DNA of 64,000 nucleotides from positions 62,001-126,000 of the forward strand of contig JBCCHD010000006.1 of assembly GCA_039028935.1 (NCBI GenBank), in the 5' to 3' direction. Below, one piece after another: positions 1 to 8,774 of this stretch; the stretch's first letter is position 1, and each line of letters begins with the position of its first letter. The position numbers and the translations under genes are program-made. The notes beneath the pieces are model-generated. The model worked only from the letters and a program-made list of their open reading frames with translations. It made no database searches and had not been told where the DNA came from. Source of the stretch: Pseudomonadota bacterium. GTDB taxonomy: Bacteria > Pseudomonadota > Gammaproteobacteria > Steroidobacterales > SZUA-146.

Positions 1-498
1 AACCGGGTCTTCTTCGATTGTCCACGCCAAGTCGCCGTCCGCGGGTTTGAGCAGCGAGCGCACCAGTTCGGCGTCATCTGGATGAAGTCGCACGCGCACA
101 TCGCGCGAGGCAATCGGCAGCGCGGCCAAGGCGTCGCGCACAGCGCCGATCACATGAGCGGGCTCGGTCTTCAATTCTCGACGGATAATGTGGCGCGCCA
201 CGACGAGTGCAAGTTGCACAAGCTGCCGCTCCACGCAATCGTCCAGTGCTGCAAACGGCTGAGCGAGTTGATTGACCATGCCAGCAAGACGTTGCGCGGC
301 CTGCAGTGATTGCTGCTGTCCAGCTTTGAGGCCTTGCTCGAGTCCGGCTGCATAGGCCTCGTCGTAGGCTTGCTGCTGCAACAGCTCCAGTTGGCGTATT
401 GACATGCCAGGCGAGGCAACTGAACCGGAAACGGCAAAATCGGGCCCTTCCCATCGATCGATATCCGCGTCTGGCTTGGTCGAGGCGGCGTCAGACAA
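1..498 (-). CDS. fliH: Flagellar assembly protein FliH (partial, runs off the left edge)
   Basis: FliH is the cytoplasmic regulator that binds the FliI ATPase and links it to the flagellar export gate. 166 codons are visible and the C-terminal end lies outside the window. A Trp-Glu-Gly-Pro motif near residue 16 is followed by a Gln/Ala-rich helix (LELLQQQAYDEAYAAGLEQG) with the Gly-spaced pattern typical of FliH, then the conserved C-terminal domain (ARHIIRRELKTEP, VRLHPDDAELVRSLL). The start is uncertain. I use a TTG at 496-498, preceded by GGAG at 6 bases, because the frame has no ATG before about position 420 and the conserved Trp/Pro motif would be lost. It overlaps the end of fliG by 8 bases, as fliG overlaps fliF, which suggests translational coupling. 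Confidence 0.85.
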   Translation of the reverse strand, partial: MSDAASTKPDADIDRWEGPDFAVSGSVASPGMSIRQLELLQQQAYDEAYAAGLEQGLKAGQQQSLQAAQRLAGMVNQLAQPFAALDDCVERQLVQLALVVARHIIRRELKTEPAHVIGAVRDALAALPIASRDVRVRLHPDDAELVRSLLKPADGDLAWTIEEDPV

Positions 499-1501
499 AC
501 TCGTCTCCACCACCGGATGAAATCACGATGTCTCCAGCTTCTGCCATGCGTTGCGCAACCGTAAGAATGTCGCGTTGCGCTTCTTCAACATCACTGAGTC
601 GGACAGGCCCCTTCGCTTCCAAATCCTCACGCAGCATTTGTGCTGCACGCTTGGACATGTTGCGATAGATCTTATCCTGCATTTCGGGGTCCGCGCCCTT
701 CACTGCCAAGCCCAACGAATCGCCAGAAACTTCACGCAACAGTGCCTGAATATGGCGATCACTCACGCTCAACAAATTATCGAAGACAAACATCAACTCT
801 TGAATGCGCGTTACAAGCTCACCGTCGCGACTATTGAGATGCTCAACCACCTGTTCTTCTTGACTCTTGGCCAGCGCGTTTAAGATACCCGCGGCGACTT
901 TCTCGCCACCAATTCTCTCCGATTTGTTATCGGTGCTGCCCTCCGATTGCTTGTCGAGCATCGCTTCAAGCTCACGAAGCGCGGACTGCTGGACGTCATC
1001 GAGCTTGGCAATGCGAAAAACAATGTCGCCACTGAGTTCTTCGGGTAGCAAGCTGAGCACGTCAGCTGCACGATCCGGATCAAGATACGCCAGGACAATC
1101 GCAATAATCTGAGGATGCTCGTGCCGAACCATTTCAACAATGGAACGCGTGTCCATCCAGGCAAGGGCCTCCAGACTCTTACTTGTTCCTTCGGCAAAAA
1201 TTCGATCCAAGAGCGTGTTGGCCTTCGCTTCACCGAAGGCGTTGGTCAGCAGGTTGCGAATATACGCCTCACCGCCTGCACTAATACCAGCCTGATCTTC
1301 CAGTGATGCGTCCAGCGACTCGAACACGGTTTCCAGTTCGTCTTTGCCAATCTTCTCCAGGCCGCTCATCGCCATGCCGAGCTTCTCCGCTTCGCCTGGC
1401 GCCATGAGCTTGAGTACGTTCGCGGCGTCTTTCTCGCCTAACGACAGCAGTAGAATGGCGGCACGATCCGTACCGTTAATTGACGCGTTATTTCTATCCA
1501 T
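491..1501 (-). CDS. fliG: Flagellar motor switch protein FliG
   Basis: FliG is the C-ring switch component that couples the rotor to the stator and sets the rotation direction. The 336-residue product matches the family length. The N-terminal FliF-binding domain (RAAILLLSLGEKDAANVLKL), the middle domain with an EHPQ motif (MVRHEHPQIIAIVLAYLDPD) and the charged C-terminal torque helix (LGLAVKGADPEMQDKIYRNM, then KRAAQMLREDLE) are all present. The ATG at 1501 is chosen because the protein begins MDRNNAS there, directly before the conserved domain. The reading frame stays open further upstream, but that extra part overlaps fliF and has no family resemblance. The start overlaps the fliF stop by 8 bases. 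Confidence 0.97.
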   Translation of the reverse strand: MDRNNASINGTDRAAILLLSLGEKDAANVLKLMAPGEAEKLGMAMSGLEKIGKDELETVFESLDASLEDQAGISAGGEAYIRNLLTNAFGEAKANTLLDRIFAEGTSKSLEALAWMDTRSIVEMVRHEHPQIIAIVLAYLDPDRAADVLSLLPEELSGDIVFRIAKLDDVQQSALRELEAMLDKQSEGSTDNKSERIGGEKVAAGILNALAKSQEEQVVEHLNSRDGELVTRIQELMFVFDNLLSVSDRHIQALLREVSGDSLGLAVKGADPEMQDKIYRNMSKRAAQMLREDLEAKGPVRLSDVEEAQRDILTVAQRMAEAGDIVISSGGGDEFV

Positions 1502-3110
1502 CTTCAGCCACCCAGTTTTTGACGACGCCTGCCACACTTTCAGGACTGTCTGCGGCCAGCTTTCGCGCGTTTTCGATGCGTTGTTCAACCGGTATTGGCG
1601 GGGCCTCGTCAACGGTTGCGACCGCGCCAGAGTCCTCCACCGCCAGCATACGGCCCGTAGCTTCGCCGGCGCCGGCATAAGCGATTTGCGGCGCTGACGC
1701 TGCCTGCATGAGGCTGCGCGTCATCGGTCGCAGCGCGCCAAAGAACAGCACGAGCACCAACACAACACCCAGACCCTGCTTGAGCAGATCTCTAAACATC
1801 GGGGTTTCCCATATTTTTGGTGCTTCCGGCGGCTCGCCGGGATCGAACGTCTCAAATGACGAATTGACCACTTGAATACTGTCGCCTCGTGCCTCATCAA
1901 ACCCTACCGCTTCACGCACGAGTGCATTGATTTGCTGCAACTCTTCGTCGGAGCGCGCCGTCTTCGTGACGTTGCCCTCTTCGTCTGTAGACTGACGATC
2001 GTCGACGATGACGGCAACGGACAATCGACGAATCTCACCGGACGCTAAACGCGTATGACTCACGGTTCGATCAACCTCAAAATTACGGACGGCGTCGCGC
2101 GTGGTATTGATCCGCGATTCAGGTGTGGCGCCCGCGGTCGCCTCATTACCGCCGACAGGCGGCTGATTGGTCAGTGCACCCGGCACGCCTTGCGCGTCAG
2201 CGCTGTCTCCACGACGTTCGGAGATACTGGTGGTTTCGCTGCGTACGGCAGAGCGCTCCGGATCAAACAACTCACGTGTTTCTTCGCTCTCGGTAAAATC
2301 GAGACTGGCGACGACTTTGGCGCGCACTTTGCCGACGCCCACGATCGGACTCAACAGCTCTTCAATGCGCTGGACATAAACGTCTTCAACCCGGCTGGTG
2401 TGCTCGAACTGATTGGCCGACAACGCATGGTTGCTCGACATATCCGGGGAATTGAGCATACGGCCCGTTTGATCCACCACCGTGACACGCTCGGCCGCGA
2501 GACCGTTGACACTGCGCGCGAGAATATAGACGATGGCGGCCACTTGCTCGTCGAGCAATCGTCGGCCAGACAGTACATCCAACACGACTGACGCAGACGT
2601 TTGGCCACGATCACGAACAAACACCGAGTCTTTTGCCAATGCAATGTGCACACGGGCGCTGCGGACCGGGTCGAGTGCCGAGATGGTTCGGCCCAGTTCC
2701 GTTTCTAGGCCGTGGTTGTAGCGCTTGCCTTCAACAAACTGACTGACACCGAAGCCCTGCTCTTCCTTAAGCATTTCAAGTCCGATGCCGCTCTCGCGGG
2801 GCAATCCATTTGAGGCCAGTTCCATCCGCGCGACATGCACTTTTGCAGCGGGCACGGACACCATACCTTGTCCCTCAATGTCGTACGGGATGCCTGCCGC
2901 CTCGAGTGCCTGAACGATTTCTGCCACCTCGCCATCCGGTAGATTCGAGGCCAGCACATTGTAATCCGGTGTACTGCTCCACATGATGACCATAACGCCG
3001 AGCGCGACGCTCGCGGCAATCGCCACCATTGAGATGAGCTGCCGCACGGCGGCATTCGCGAGTAGACCCTGTAACGGGCTGGACGGGTTTTGAAGCGTGA
3101 CGCTGTCCAT
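1494..3110 (-). CDS. fliF: Flagellar MS-ring protein FliF
   Basis: FliF forms the MS ring in the inner membrane, the base on which the export gate, rod and C ring assemble. The 538-residue protein has the expected layout: a transmembrane helix at about residues 23-43, ring-building motifs (YNVLASNLPDGEVAEIVQAL, GLEMLKEEQGFGVSQFVEGK, RYNHGLETELGRTISALDPV, RVHIALAKDSVFVRDR), a low-complexity loop around residues 300-340, a second transmembrane helix near 445-465 and a C-terminal FliG-binding tail. It lies 55 bases after fliE in the same direction and overlaps fliG by 8 bases, so fliE-fliF-fliG-fliH are very likely cotranscribed. Confidence 0.98.
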   Translation of the reverse strand: MDSVTLQNPSSPLQGLLANAAVRQLISMVAIAASVALGVMVIMWSSTPDYNVLASNLPDGEVAEIVQALEAAGIPYDIEGQGMVSVPAAKVHVARMELASNGLPRESGIGLEMLKEEQGFGVSQFVEGKRYNHGLETELGRTISALDPVRSARVHIALAKDSVFVRDRGQTSASVVLDVLSGRRLLDEQVAAIVYILARSVNGLAAERVTVVDQTGRMLNSPDMSSNHALSANQFEHTSRVEDVYVQRIEELLSPIVGVGKVRAKVVASLDFTESEETRELFDPERSAVRSETTSISERRGDSADAQGVPGALTNQPPVGGNEATAGATPESRINTTRDAVRNFEVDRTVSHTRLASGEIRRLSVAVIVDDRQSTDEEGNVTKTARSDEELQQINALVREAVGFDEARGDSIQVVNSSFETFDPGEPPEAPKIWETPMFRDLLKQGLGVVLVLVLFFGALRPMTRSLMQAASAPQIAYAGAGEATGRMLAVEDSGAVATVDEAPPIPVEQRIENARKLAADSPESVAGVVKNWVAEDG

Positions 3111-3165
3111 TTACGCAATCTTTCCTTATAAGTGTCTGACGGTACCGACGAAACTGTAGTGCCAA

Positions 3166-3492
3166 TTAAACCGGCATATTCATGATTTCCTGATACGCGG
3201 TAACTAGCTTGTTACGCACTTCGGTCATGGCGCGAAAGGATAAGTCGGCTTTCTGCACTTGAATCATGACTTCGGTGAGATTGCTTGACGGATCACCTTG
3301 CTCAAACGACTGCGCCATGGTCGCCGCGGTCTTTTGCGTATCGCTGACTTTTTGAATGGAGTCTTTGAGTAGTACATTAAAATCGGCGTTATCACTCACA
3401 CCTTCGGGTCGGGCTGGCGGCAATGACTTCTCTAGCCGAGCCGTGGTCACACGCATTTGTGCCAATAGAGAATTAATGTCGGTCGTGCTCAT
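3166..3492 (-). CDS. fliE: Flagellar hook-basal body protein FliE
   Basis: FliE joins the MS ring to the proximal rod. At 108 residues it has normal size. The conserved C-terminal region (LTEVMIQVQKADLSFRAMTE, then VRNKLVTAYQEIMNMPV) ends with the characteristic I-M-x-M-P-V tail. A strong AGGAGG ribosome site precedes the ATG by 11 bases. It is the first gene of the fliEFGH set and starts 54 bases after fleR. In Pseudomonas this operon is FleQ/sigma-54 dependent. The only -24/-12-like sequence I see here (around 3521-3537) has a spacing one base too short, so I do not annotate it. Confidence 0.95.
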   Translation of the reverse strand: MSTTDINSLLAQMRVTTARLEKSLPPARPEGVSDNADFNVLLKDSIQKVSDTQKTAATMAQSFEQGDPSSNLTEVMIQVQKADLSFRAMTEVRNKLVTAYQEIMNMPV

Positions 3493-3546
3493 AGCGGGAA
3501 AAACCTCCTGTCACTTTTCTGACGCATTACTGTGCCCTAAAAGTGT

Positions 3547-4878
3547 TTAAGCAAATTTCGAGCCAAACCGGTCAGGAATGACGATACCAGCATCGCGAAG
3601 CCGCGCAATTTTATAGCGCAACGTACGCGGACTAATGCCTAAGCGCTCTGCCGCTAGCTTGCGATTACCATGATCCGCGGTCAACGCTTCGAGTATCAGC
3701 GTTTCTTCTTTGGTTTTAAGGTCCTCTTTGAGCACGCCTGAAGACGATTCGAGTGTTGCTGTCCCCTGCTCAAAACACAGATCATCGACATCCACTTCGT
3801 GCCCGCCGAGCAATATCAGCGTGCGCTGTACAAGATTGTCGAGCTCCCGCACATTGCCAGGCCAGCGATGTGCGCGAAGCGCCGTTTTAGCGGCTGCAGT
3901 TAAGGTTACTGGCTTACCGTTTACTGGCTGTTGTCCGACGAAGCGTTCGACTAACGGCACAACATCGTCGGGGCGTTCGCGCAAGGGCGGCAGAGCCAAC
4001 GGAAACACATTTAGGCGATAGAACAGATCTTCGCGAAACGCGCCGCGATCGACGTGTTCGCGCAAGTCTCGGTTGGTCGTCGCCAACACGCGCACATCGA
4101 GCGGTATCGTGACTTGACCACCTAGTCGCTCAAGCTCGCGCTCTTGCAGCACGCGCAGCAGCTTAGCCTGCAAAGCTAGGTCCATTTCTGAAATTTCATC
4201 CAGCAACAAGGTGCCACCCTGAGCCTGTTCAAATTTTCCGGGCCGCGCTGTGGTCGCGCCGGTAAACGCCCCTTTCTCGTGACCGAATAGCACTGCCTCA
4301 AGCATGTTCTCCGGTATCGCCGCGCAGTTGATCGCAACAAACGGTCCCGTGGCCCGATCAGAATGCGTGTGAATATATCGTGCAAAGACTTCCTTGCCCG
4401 TACCACTCTCGCCACTGAGCATCACCGTGGCATCACTGCCCGCCACCCGAGTCGCCAGGGCTAACACGTCTTTGGTACGCGCATCCTCTGCAACGAGTCC
4501 CTCGTCAGACGATTCAGTCGGCATAAAGCGATTGACCGTTTCAGAGAGCGTGTCGGCGGAAAACGGTTTAACCAAATAGTGACTGGCCCCCATTTCCATC
4601 GCTTCAACCGCTTTTTGTATGGTGCCAAATGCTGTCATCAGAATGACCGGCACATCAGGGTATTGGGCTCTTGCGCGTGCCAGAAGATCCGCACCATCCA
4701 TTTTCGGCATTTGTACGTCACTAATCACCATCGCAACATCATCGGTATGCAGACACTCCAGTGCCTCATTACCATTGCCAGCGGCTTGCACGGCGAAACC
4801 TTCTATTTCAAGTGTTTCTGACAGTGCTTCGCGCAGCTGCTCATCGTCTTCAACTATTAATACCGTTTGTGAACTCAT
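3547..4878 (-). CDS. fleR: Sigma-54-dependent response regulator FleR
   Basis: FleR is the NtrC-type response regulator of the FleSR pair. It activates sigma-54 promoters of hook and basal-body genes. The 443 residues contain a receiver domain with the phosphoacceptor Asp54 (MVISDVQMPKMDG) and conserved Lys104 (LVKPF), an AAA+ domain with Walker A GESGTGKE at 156-163 and the sigma-54 contact loop GAFTGA at 203-208, and a Fis-type helix-turn-helix at the C terminus (RKLAAERLGISPRTLRYKIA). It begins 13 bases after fleS in the same transcript. All key residues are intact, so it should be phosphorylation-responsive, unlike FleQ. Confidence 0.95.
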   Translation of the reverse strand: MSSQTVLIVEDDEQLREALSETLEIEGFAVQAAGNGNEALECLHTDDVAMVISDVQMPKMDGADLLARARAQYPDVPVILMTAFGTIQKAVEAMEMGASHYLVKPFSADTLSETVNRFMPTESSDEGLVAEDARTKDVLALATRVAGSDATVMLSGESGTGKEVFARYIHTHSDRATGPFVAINCAAIPENMLEAVLFGHEKGAFTGATTARPGKFEQAQGGTLLLDEISEMDLALQAKLLRVLQERELERLGGQVTIPLDVRVLATTNRDLREHVDRGAFREDLFYRLNVFPLALPPLRERPDDVVPLVERFVGQQPVNGKPVTLTAAAKTALRAHRWPGNVRELDNLVQRTLILLGGHEVDVDDLCFEQGTATLESSSGVLKEDLKTKEETLILEALTADHGNRKLAAERLGISPRTLRYKIARLRDAGIVIPDRFGSKFA

Positions 4879-4891
4879 TCACTATATTCCT

Positions 4892-6103
4892 TTATTGGCA
4901 AGCGGCGACCAATCGGTCAACGAGAGAGGGACAGCGTGATGCGGCGCGTCCGGCATCGCTTGGCAGTGCTTCGTCCGCGTGCCGATTGAGCAAGATGCGA
5001 AAGCGGGTGCCGTTGTCCACATGACTGTCGACCTCAATCGAACCGGCATGGGCGTCGACGGTCGACTTGACCACCGCCAATCCAAGACCGGTTCCCGACG
5101 GTCGCGTTGTATAGAAGGGTTCGAAAACGCAGCTCAATTGGTCCGCCGGAATGCCGGAACCATTATCTTCAACGCGAATTTCGATAGCCGCAGAATCCGG
5201 TTGCTGCACCGAATAGCGCACCACGGAACTGCCTGCTTGAAGTGCGTTGGTGCCCAAGTTGCACAGCGCGCCGACCAACGCCTCTCGATTTCCCGAAAAT
5301 GGCGCCGGCTCATCCAAAAGGTCTACATGGATACGCTGCCCTTGATTGAGTTGAGGTTCGAGCATTTGCTCAACTTCGCTCAGCAACGAGGCCGCGGACA
5401 GACGTTCATTGTGGTGACCCTCGTCGCCGCGGGTAAACCGCAGCAGGTCATCCACCATCTGTTCAAGCTGCGTGACGCGGCCGCCGATCTTTCCAGCAAA
5501 GCGTTGTCGCTGCACATCGGACACCGCTTGCCGTTCCAGATGCGAGCTATACAGAAAAATGGCTGACAGCGGCGTGCGAATTTGGTGTGCGAGTCGCGCG
5601 GACATTTCACCCATCGCAGCCAGTCGCTCGCGACGGGACAACATCGTTTGCAAGGCGTGTTGCTCTGTCACATCGGTTAAGAGCAGAATGTGACCTGGCT
5701 CGGCCACTAACGGACGGCGCGACACACTGATGCGACGGCCATTGGCTGAGTCAAATTCGCTGGAGCCGACTGAGCGAAGACGTGACAGTACGTCCTGCCA
5801 CGATCGGGTGGTCAACGGTCCACCTAAGATTTCAAGGGCCGCGGGGTTGTGGTCGACGATCTTCCCTTCGCCGTTCAACACCACAACCCCTCCTGGTAGC
5901 GCTTCGAGTAAGCGCGCCAGACGACTGGCTAGCCGTTCCTTTTCCTTCAGCTGGCGAACGCGTTCGCTGCGAGCGGCAGCGAGCTGTTCGGATAAATCGT
6001 GTACCTGTTGCTTAAGCGCCTGATAGGCGGTTTCGAGTTGGGCCGACTGCTGATTGAACGCGGCAAACGCCTGCTCGAGTACTTTCGGTTGTGCTGATTG
6101 CAT
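4892..6103 (-). CDS. fleS: Sensor histidine kinase FleS
   Basis: FleS is the cytosolic kinase partner of FleR. No transmembrane helix is visible in its 403 residues. An N-terminal coiled coil (residues about 5-65) is followed by a PAS domain (LEALPGGVVVLNGEGKIVDH), the phosphoacceptor H box with His173 (ARLAHQIRTPLSAIF) and an ATPase domain with N, G1 and G2 boxes (LGTNALQAG, VEDNGSGIP, GTGLGLAVVKSTVDAHAG). The upstream sigma-54 element at 6160-6176 should place fleSR under FleQ control. The soluble architecture implies that it senses an internal signal, such as assembly state, rather than the outside. Confidence 0.94.
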   Translation of the reverse strand: MQSAQPKVLEQAFAAFNQQSAQLETAYQALKQQVHDLSEQLAAARSERVRQLKEKERLASRLARLLEALPGGVVVLNGEGKIVDHNPAALEILGGPLTTRSWQDVLSRLRSVGSSEFDSANGRRISVSRRPLVAEPGHILLLTDVTEQHALQTMLSRRERLAAMGEMSARLAHQIRTPLSAIFLYSSHLERQAVSDVQRQRFAGKIGGRVTQLEQMVDDLLRFTRGDEGHHNERLSAASLLSEVEQMLEPQLNQGQRIHVDLLDEPAPFSGNREALVGALCNLGTNALQAGSSVVRYSVQQPDSAAIEIRVEDNGSGIPADQLSCVFEPFYTTRPSGTGLGLAVVKSTVDAHAGSIEVDSHVDNGTRFRILLNRHADEALPSDAGRAASRCPSLVDRLVAACQ

Positions 6104-6159
6104 ATCGGACTCTCTTTGTGGCGCTCACGTCGTTGTTCGAAAATTCGCAAAACGTATTT

Positions 6160-6176
6160 TGCAAGTATGATGCCAA
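6160..6176 (-). promoter_or_regulatory. Sigma-54 (-24/-12) promoter for fleSR
   Basis: On the minus strand the sequence reads TTGGCATCATACTTGCA, matching the sigma-54 consensus TGGCAC-N5-TTGCA with one mismatch and exact spacing between GG and GC. It lies about 57 bases upstream of the fleS start, in the gap after fleQ. This agrees with FleQ-dependent transcription of fleSR in Pseudomonas. Confidence 0.85.
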
Positions 6177-6229
6177 CTTGAGATTGCCTATAAAAACAGT
6201 CGCTTTCCTAACCCTCCATTCCGCGCGCG

Positions 6230-7651
6230 TCAATTTCTTGACGAGTGTGCGGGCGATTCAATTTCATATTTGCGCAGCTTTTCAACCAGTGTCGTGCGAC
6301 CGAGATTTAGCAATCGCGCAGCACCCGCAACCGTGCCATTTGTCGCATCGAGTGCTTGACGAATGAGATGCTTCTCGACGCCGCTGAGGTGCTCACGAAG
6401 ATCAAGACCTTCGCCAGGAAAACTGCCGCTGTCGGTCGGATTCAAATGCAGTGGCTCGTCGTCTGCGCTGTCGTCGATCCGATCATCAAAGCCGTCTCGA
6501 TAGCGCGCGGGTAGATCGTCAATGTCGATCTTTCCTTGCGAATTTTGAATGGTAAGCCGCTCGACCAGATTCGACAGTTCGCGGATATTGCCTGGCCAGG
6601 GATAAGAGGCCAAAGCGGTCATCGCCGCGGTGGTCAGGCGTAAGCTGCGTCGCCCATCACCTTCTTGCTTCAACATCAAGTCGTTGACTAACTCTGGCAA
6701 ATCCGTTTGTCGCTTGCGCAAGGGTGGCATTTCAATCGGAAACACGTTTAGTCGGTAAAACAGATCGAGGCGGAATTCCTTTTTCTCAATGGCCTCCTCC
6801 AAACAGCAATGCGTTGCAGCCAGCACGCGTACATTGCATCGACGGGTTTGGGTGCCACCGACTCGCTCGTAACAGCGCTCTTGCAGCACACGCAGTAGCT
6901 TTACCTGCATCGACATACTCATATCGCCGATTTCGTCGAGAAAAATGGTGCCGCCTTCCGCCAACTCGAAGCGGCCCTTACGGCTGGTCAGAGCACCGGT
7001 AAACGCACCCTTCTCATGCCCAAACAGTTCACTTTCCAATAGCTCGGGCGGAATTGCGCCACAGTTGATCGGCACAAACGGCATGTCGGCGCGCGAAGAA
7101 TTCTCATGAATGGAGCGTGCGACCACTTCCTTACCCGTTCCCGATTCGCCCGTAATCAACACCGTACTGTTGTGCGGAGCCACTTGATGAATGAGCTCGC
7201 GCACACGGGAAATACGCTTTGAGCGGCCTGTAGGGGTGAATCGAAGGTTTTGGTTCTTGCGACGATCGCAGCGCTCAGCACGCTCCAGTAGCTGTGCCAG
7301 ACGCGGTGTTTGGACCGGTGAATCCATCTTCCAGGCACGTTTGGGATCCAGTTTGCTCACCAGTTGCATTAGGCCCGGATCATCCGCGCTGTCGGATATC
7401 ATCAAAAACGGTATCTTGCCATGACCGGGTCGCCCAAGCTTCAAGAGCGATTCGAGTCGATCGGTCTCGGACACTTTGCCGAGCATGACGGCAAGATAGT
7501 TACTGCGAGACTCGATGCCCGGTAGTTCCGCCATGTCGGTGACGACCACCGGCTGATAGTCGATTCCCTCAAGTGTTCGGCTGGTGTGATGCGCTCGTTG
7601 AATGTCCTGATCGACAACGAGCACTTTGGACGCTGAACTGGTGGCCTTCAT
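6230..7651 (-). CDS. fleQ: Flagellar master regulator FleQ
   Basis: FleQ is the sigma-54 activator at the top of the polar-flagellum cascade and, in Pseudomonas, a c-di-GMP-responsive regulator. It has 473 residues from the ATG at 7651, which has an AAGGAAA ribosome site; longer in-frame extensions lack one and would include a CRP site. Domains in order: a degenerate receiver-like FleQ domain (residues 9-125) without the usual acidic phosphoacceptor pattern, an AAA+ domain with Walker A GESGTGKE at 168-175 and GAFTGA at 215-220, and a C-terminal helix-turn-helix ([20 protein letters not shown]). It is insulated from fliT by a terminator and probably controlled by CRP/Vfr. Confidence 0.95.
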   Translation of the reverse strand: MKATSSASKVLVVDQDIQRAHHTSRTLEGIDYQPVVVTDMAELPGIESRSNYLAVMLGKVSETDRLESLLKLGRPGHGKIPFLMISDSADDPGLMQLVSKLDPKRAWKMDSPVQTPRLAQLLERAERCDRRKNQNLRFTPTGRSKRISRVRELIHQVAPHNSTVLITGESGTGKEVVARSIHENSSRADMPFVPINCGAIPPELLESELFGHEKGAFTGALTSRKGRFELAEGGTIFLDEIGDMSMSMQVKLLRVLQERCYERVGGTQTRRCNVRVLAATHCCLEEAIEKKEFRLDLFYRLNVFPIEMPPLRKRQTDLPELVNDLMLKQEGDGRRSLRLTTAAMTALASYPWPGNIRELSNLVERLTIQNSQGKIDIDDLPARYRDGFDDRIDDSADDEPLHLNPTDSGSFPGEGLDLREHLSGVEKHLIRQALDATNGTVAGAARLLNLGRTTLVEKLRKYEIESPAHSSRN

Positions 7652-7763
7652 ATTCGATTTCCTTATTGTTTTGGCGGCCGGTGCGACCCGGCCCATTCCC
7701 TTTATGGTTTGACTTAATAGTGTGACGTTTTCAGCACAGTACGAGCGAAGGCCGGCTCGAATC

Positions 7764-7779
7764 TGTGAACGCAATCACA
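7764..7779. promoter_or_regulatory. Perfect CRP/Vfr binding site upstream of fleQ
   Basis: The sequence TGTGA-N6-TCACA is exact in both half-sites. It lies about 113 bases before the fleQ start within a 340-base non-coding stretch (7652-7991) that otherwise holds only the fliT terminator and, presumably, the fleQ promoter. In Pseudomonas aeruginosa the CRP homologue Vfr binds the fleQ promoter and represses it; a similar role here is an inference. Confidence 0.75.
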
Positions 7780-7897
7780 CAAGTTTCTGGATCGGCAATA
7801 ACCCTATAAGGGAAACCCACTAAATTGGCACAATATGTAAAGAAAACTCCTAAGGTTTATCGGAAACCACTTGTCTAGACACGACATGGTTAAGGGG

Positions 7898-7918
7898 AAA
7901 AAACGCGCAGAATGCGCG
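7898..7918 (-). terminator. Rho-independent terminator after fliT
   Basis: Read on the minus strand, a 6-bp GC stem (CGCGCA / TGCGCG, 3-base loop) is followed directly by six T. It lies 74 bases beyond the fliT stop and before the fleQ promoter region, so it ends the fliD-fliS-fliT transcript and isolates fleQ. Confidence 0.88.
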
Positions 7919-7991
7919 GGCATTGGCTAATTCGACGTCGGACATGAGCGATGTGTTGCCAGCCGTAGACGGGGCATCAGTCGCCGTATCG

Positions 7992-8306
7992 TTATACGCA
8001 CTCCGCGTAGGCGGCCACCGCTTGCTGACCCACCTTAATGTGATCCACCGACGCGACGAGTTCTTCGCGACGCGTGCGGGCGAGCATGACCACCATGTCA
8101 GTGTATAAACGCACTTGCGCCAGTCCCGCGAGCACGTCAGCGGTCAACGGCTTGTCGCCTTTTCGTGCCTCAAACCAGGCAAGCAGTTCGCGCTGCTCAC
8201 ATTCAAGCTCGACGACATGATCCCATGTGCCATTGGCGGCCGACTCGGCCAGTTGACGACTGACCGTCAAAAGCTGTGCGAGTACATTTTTGATTGACTT
8301 GTTCAT
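7992..8306 (-). CDS. fliT: Small flagellar chaperone, FliT-like
   Basis: The 104-residue all-helical protein follows fliS by 44 bases, the usual place of FliT, the export chaperone for the filament cap FliD. Similarity is low, as is normal for FliT-type proteins. What can be seen is a helical N-terminal half (LAQLLTVSRQLAESAANGTW) with an E-x-E-Q-R-E-L-L segment, and a second helix pair (LYTDMVVMLARTRREELVAS). The assignment rests mainly on size, helicity and gene order. It is the last gene before the terminator. Confidence 0.7.
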   Translation of the reverse strand: MNKSIKNVLAQLLTVSRQLAESAANGTWDHVVELECEQRELLAWFEARKGDKPLTADVLAGLAQVRLYTDMVVMLARTRREELVASVDHIKVGQQAVAAYAECV

Positions 8307-8350
8307 ATCCTTGTCACTCTTCTATCCAGTCTGCCGTCGTCGCCGTTCGA

Positions 8351-8746
8351 CTACGCGTGCTCCGCGATCGCCGTCCACGCGCCACGAATCTCACGCACAA
8401 GTCCCGACACTTCATCGAGTATCGGTACGTCGTTGCTGAGATTCGCCTCGACGAGTCGGCGACTCATGTATTCATACAGGTTTTCTAGATTGGTTGAGAG
8501 CTCGCCACCCGAGTCGTGATCGAGGCAGGCACGAAGCCCATCAACAATCGCAACGGCCCCTCCGATATGCTCGCCCTTCTCGGCGGTTTCACCGCGCTGC
8601 ATATGACCTTTGGCAATCGCGATTCGCGCGAGCGCACGCTCCATCAGCATATCGATCAACTTGTGGGGATCAGCGCTCTCCACAGCCGTTTGAGCTCGCG
8701 TTGAATGATAGTTGCCGAGTGCACCCTGTGAAGCGAAATTATTCAT
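8351..8746 (-). CDS. fliS: Flagellin export chaperone FliS
   Basis: FliS binds the C terminus of flagellin in the cytosol and keeps it unpolymerised until export. The 131-residue protein has the diagnostic ESADPHKLIDMLMERAL segment after residue 20, the central helix with the AIVDGLRACLD motif and LSTNLENLYEYMSRRLVEAN, which matches the family L-x-x-L-Y-x-Y-M motif. It is 28 bases after fliD and shares its transcript. Confidence 0.95.
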   Translation of the reverse strand: MNNFASQGALGNYHSTRAQTAVESADPHKLIDMLMERALARIAIAKGHMQRGETAEKGEHIGGAVAIVDGLRACLDHDSGGELSTNLENLYEYMSRRLVEANLSNDVPILDEVSGLVREIRGAWTAIAEHA

Positions 8747-8774
8747 AAATTTTTTTCCTAATCTTGCGCCAACG

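Noticed and set aside
3521-3537. Sigma-54-like sequence (GGGCAC...ATGC on the minus strand) upstream of fliE
   Set aside because: The GG-GC spacing is one base too short; sigma-54 spacing is strict, so I did not annotate it although a promoter is expected here.
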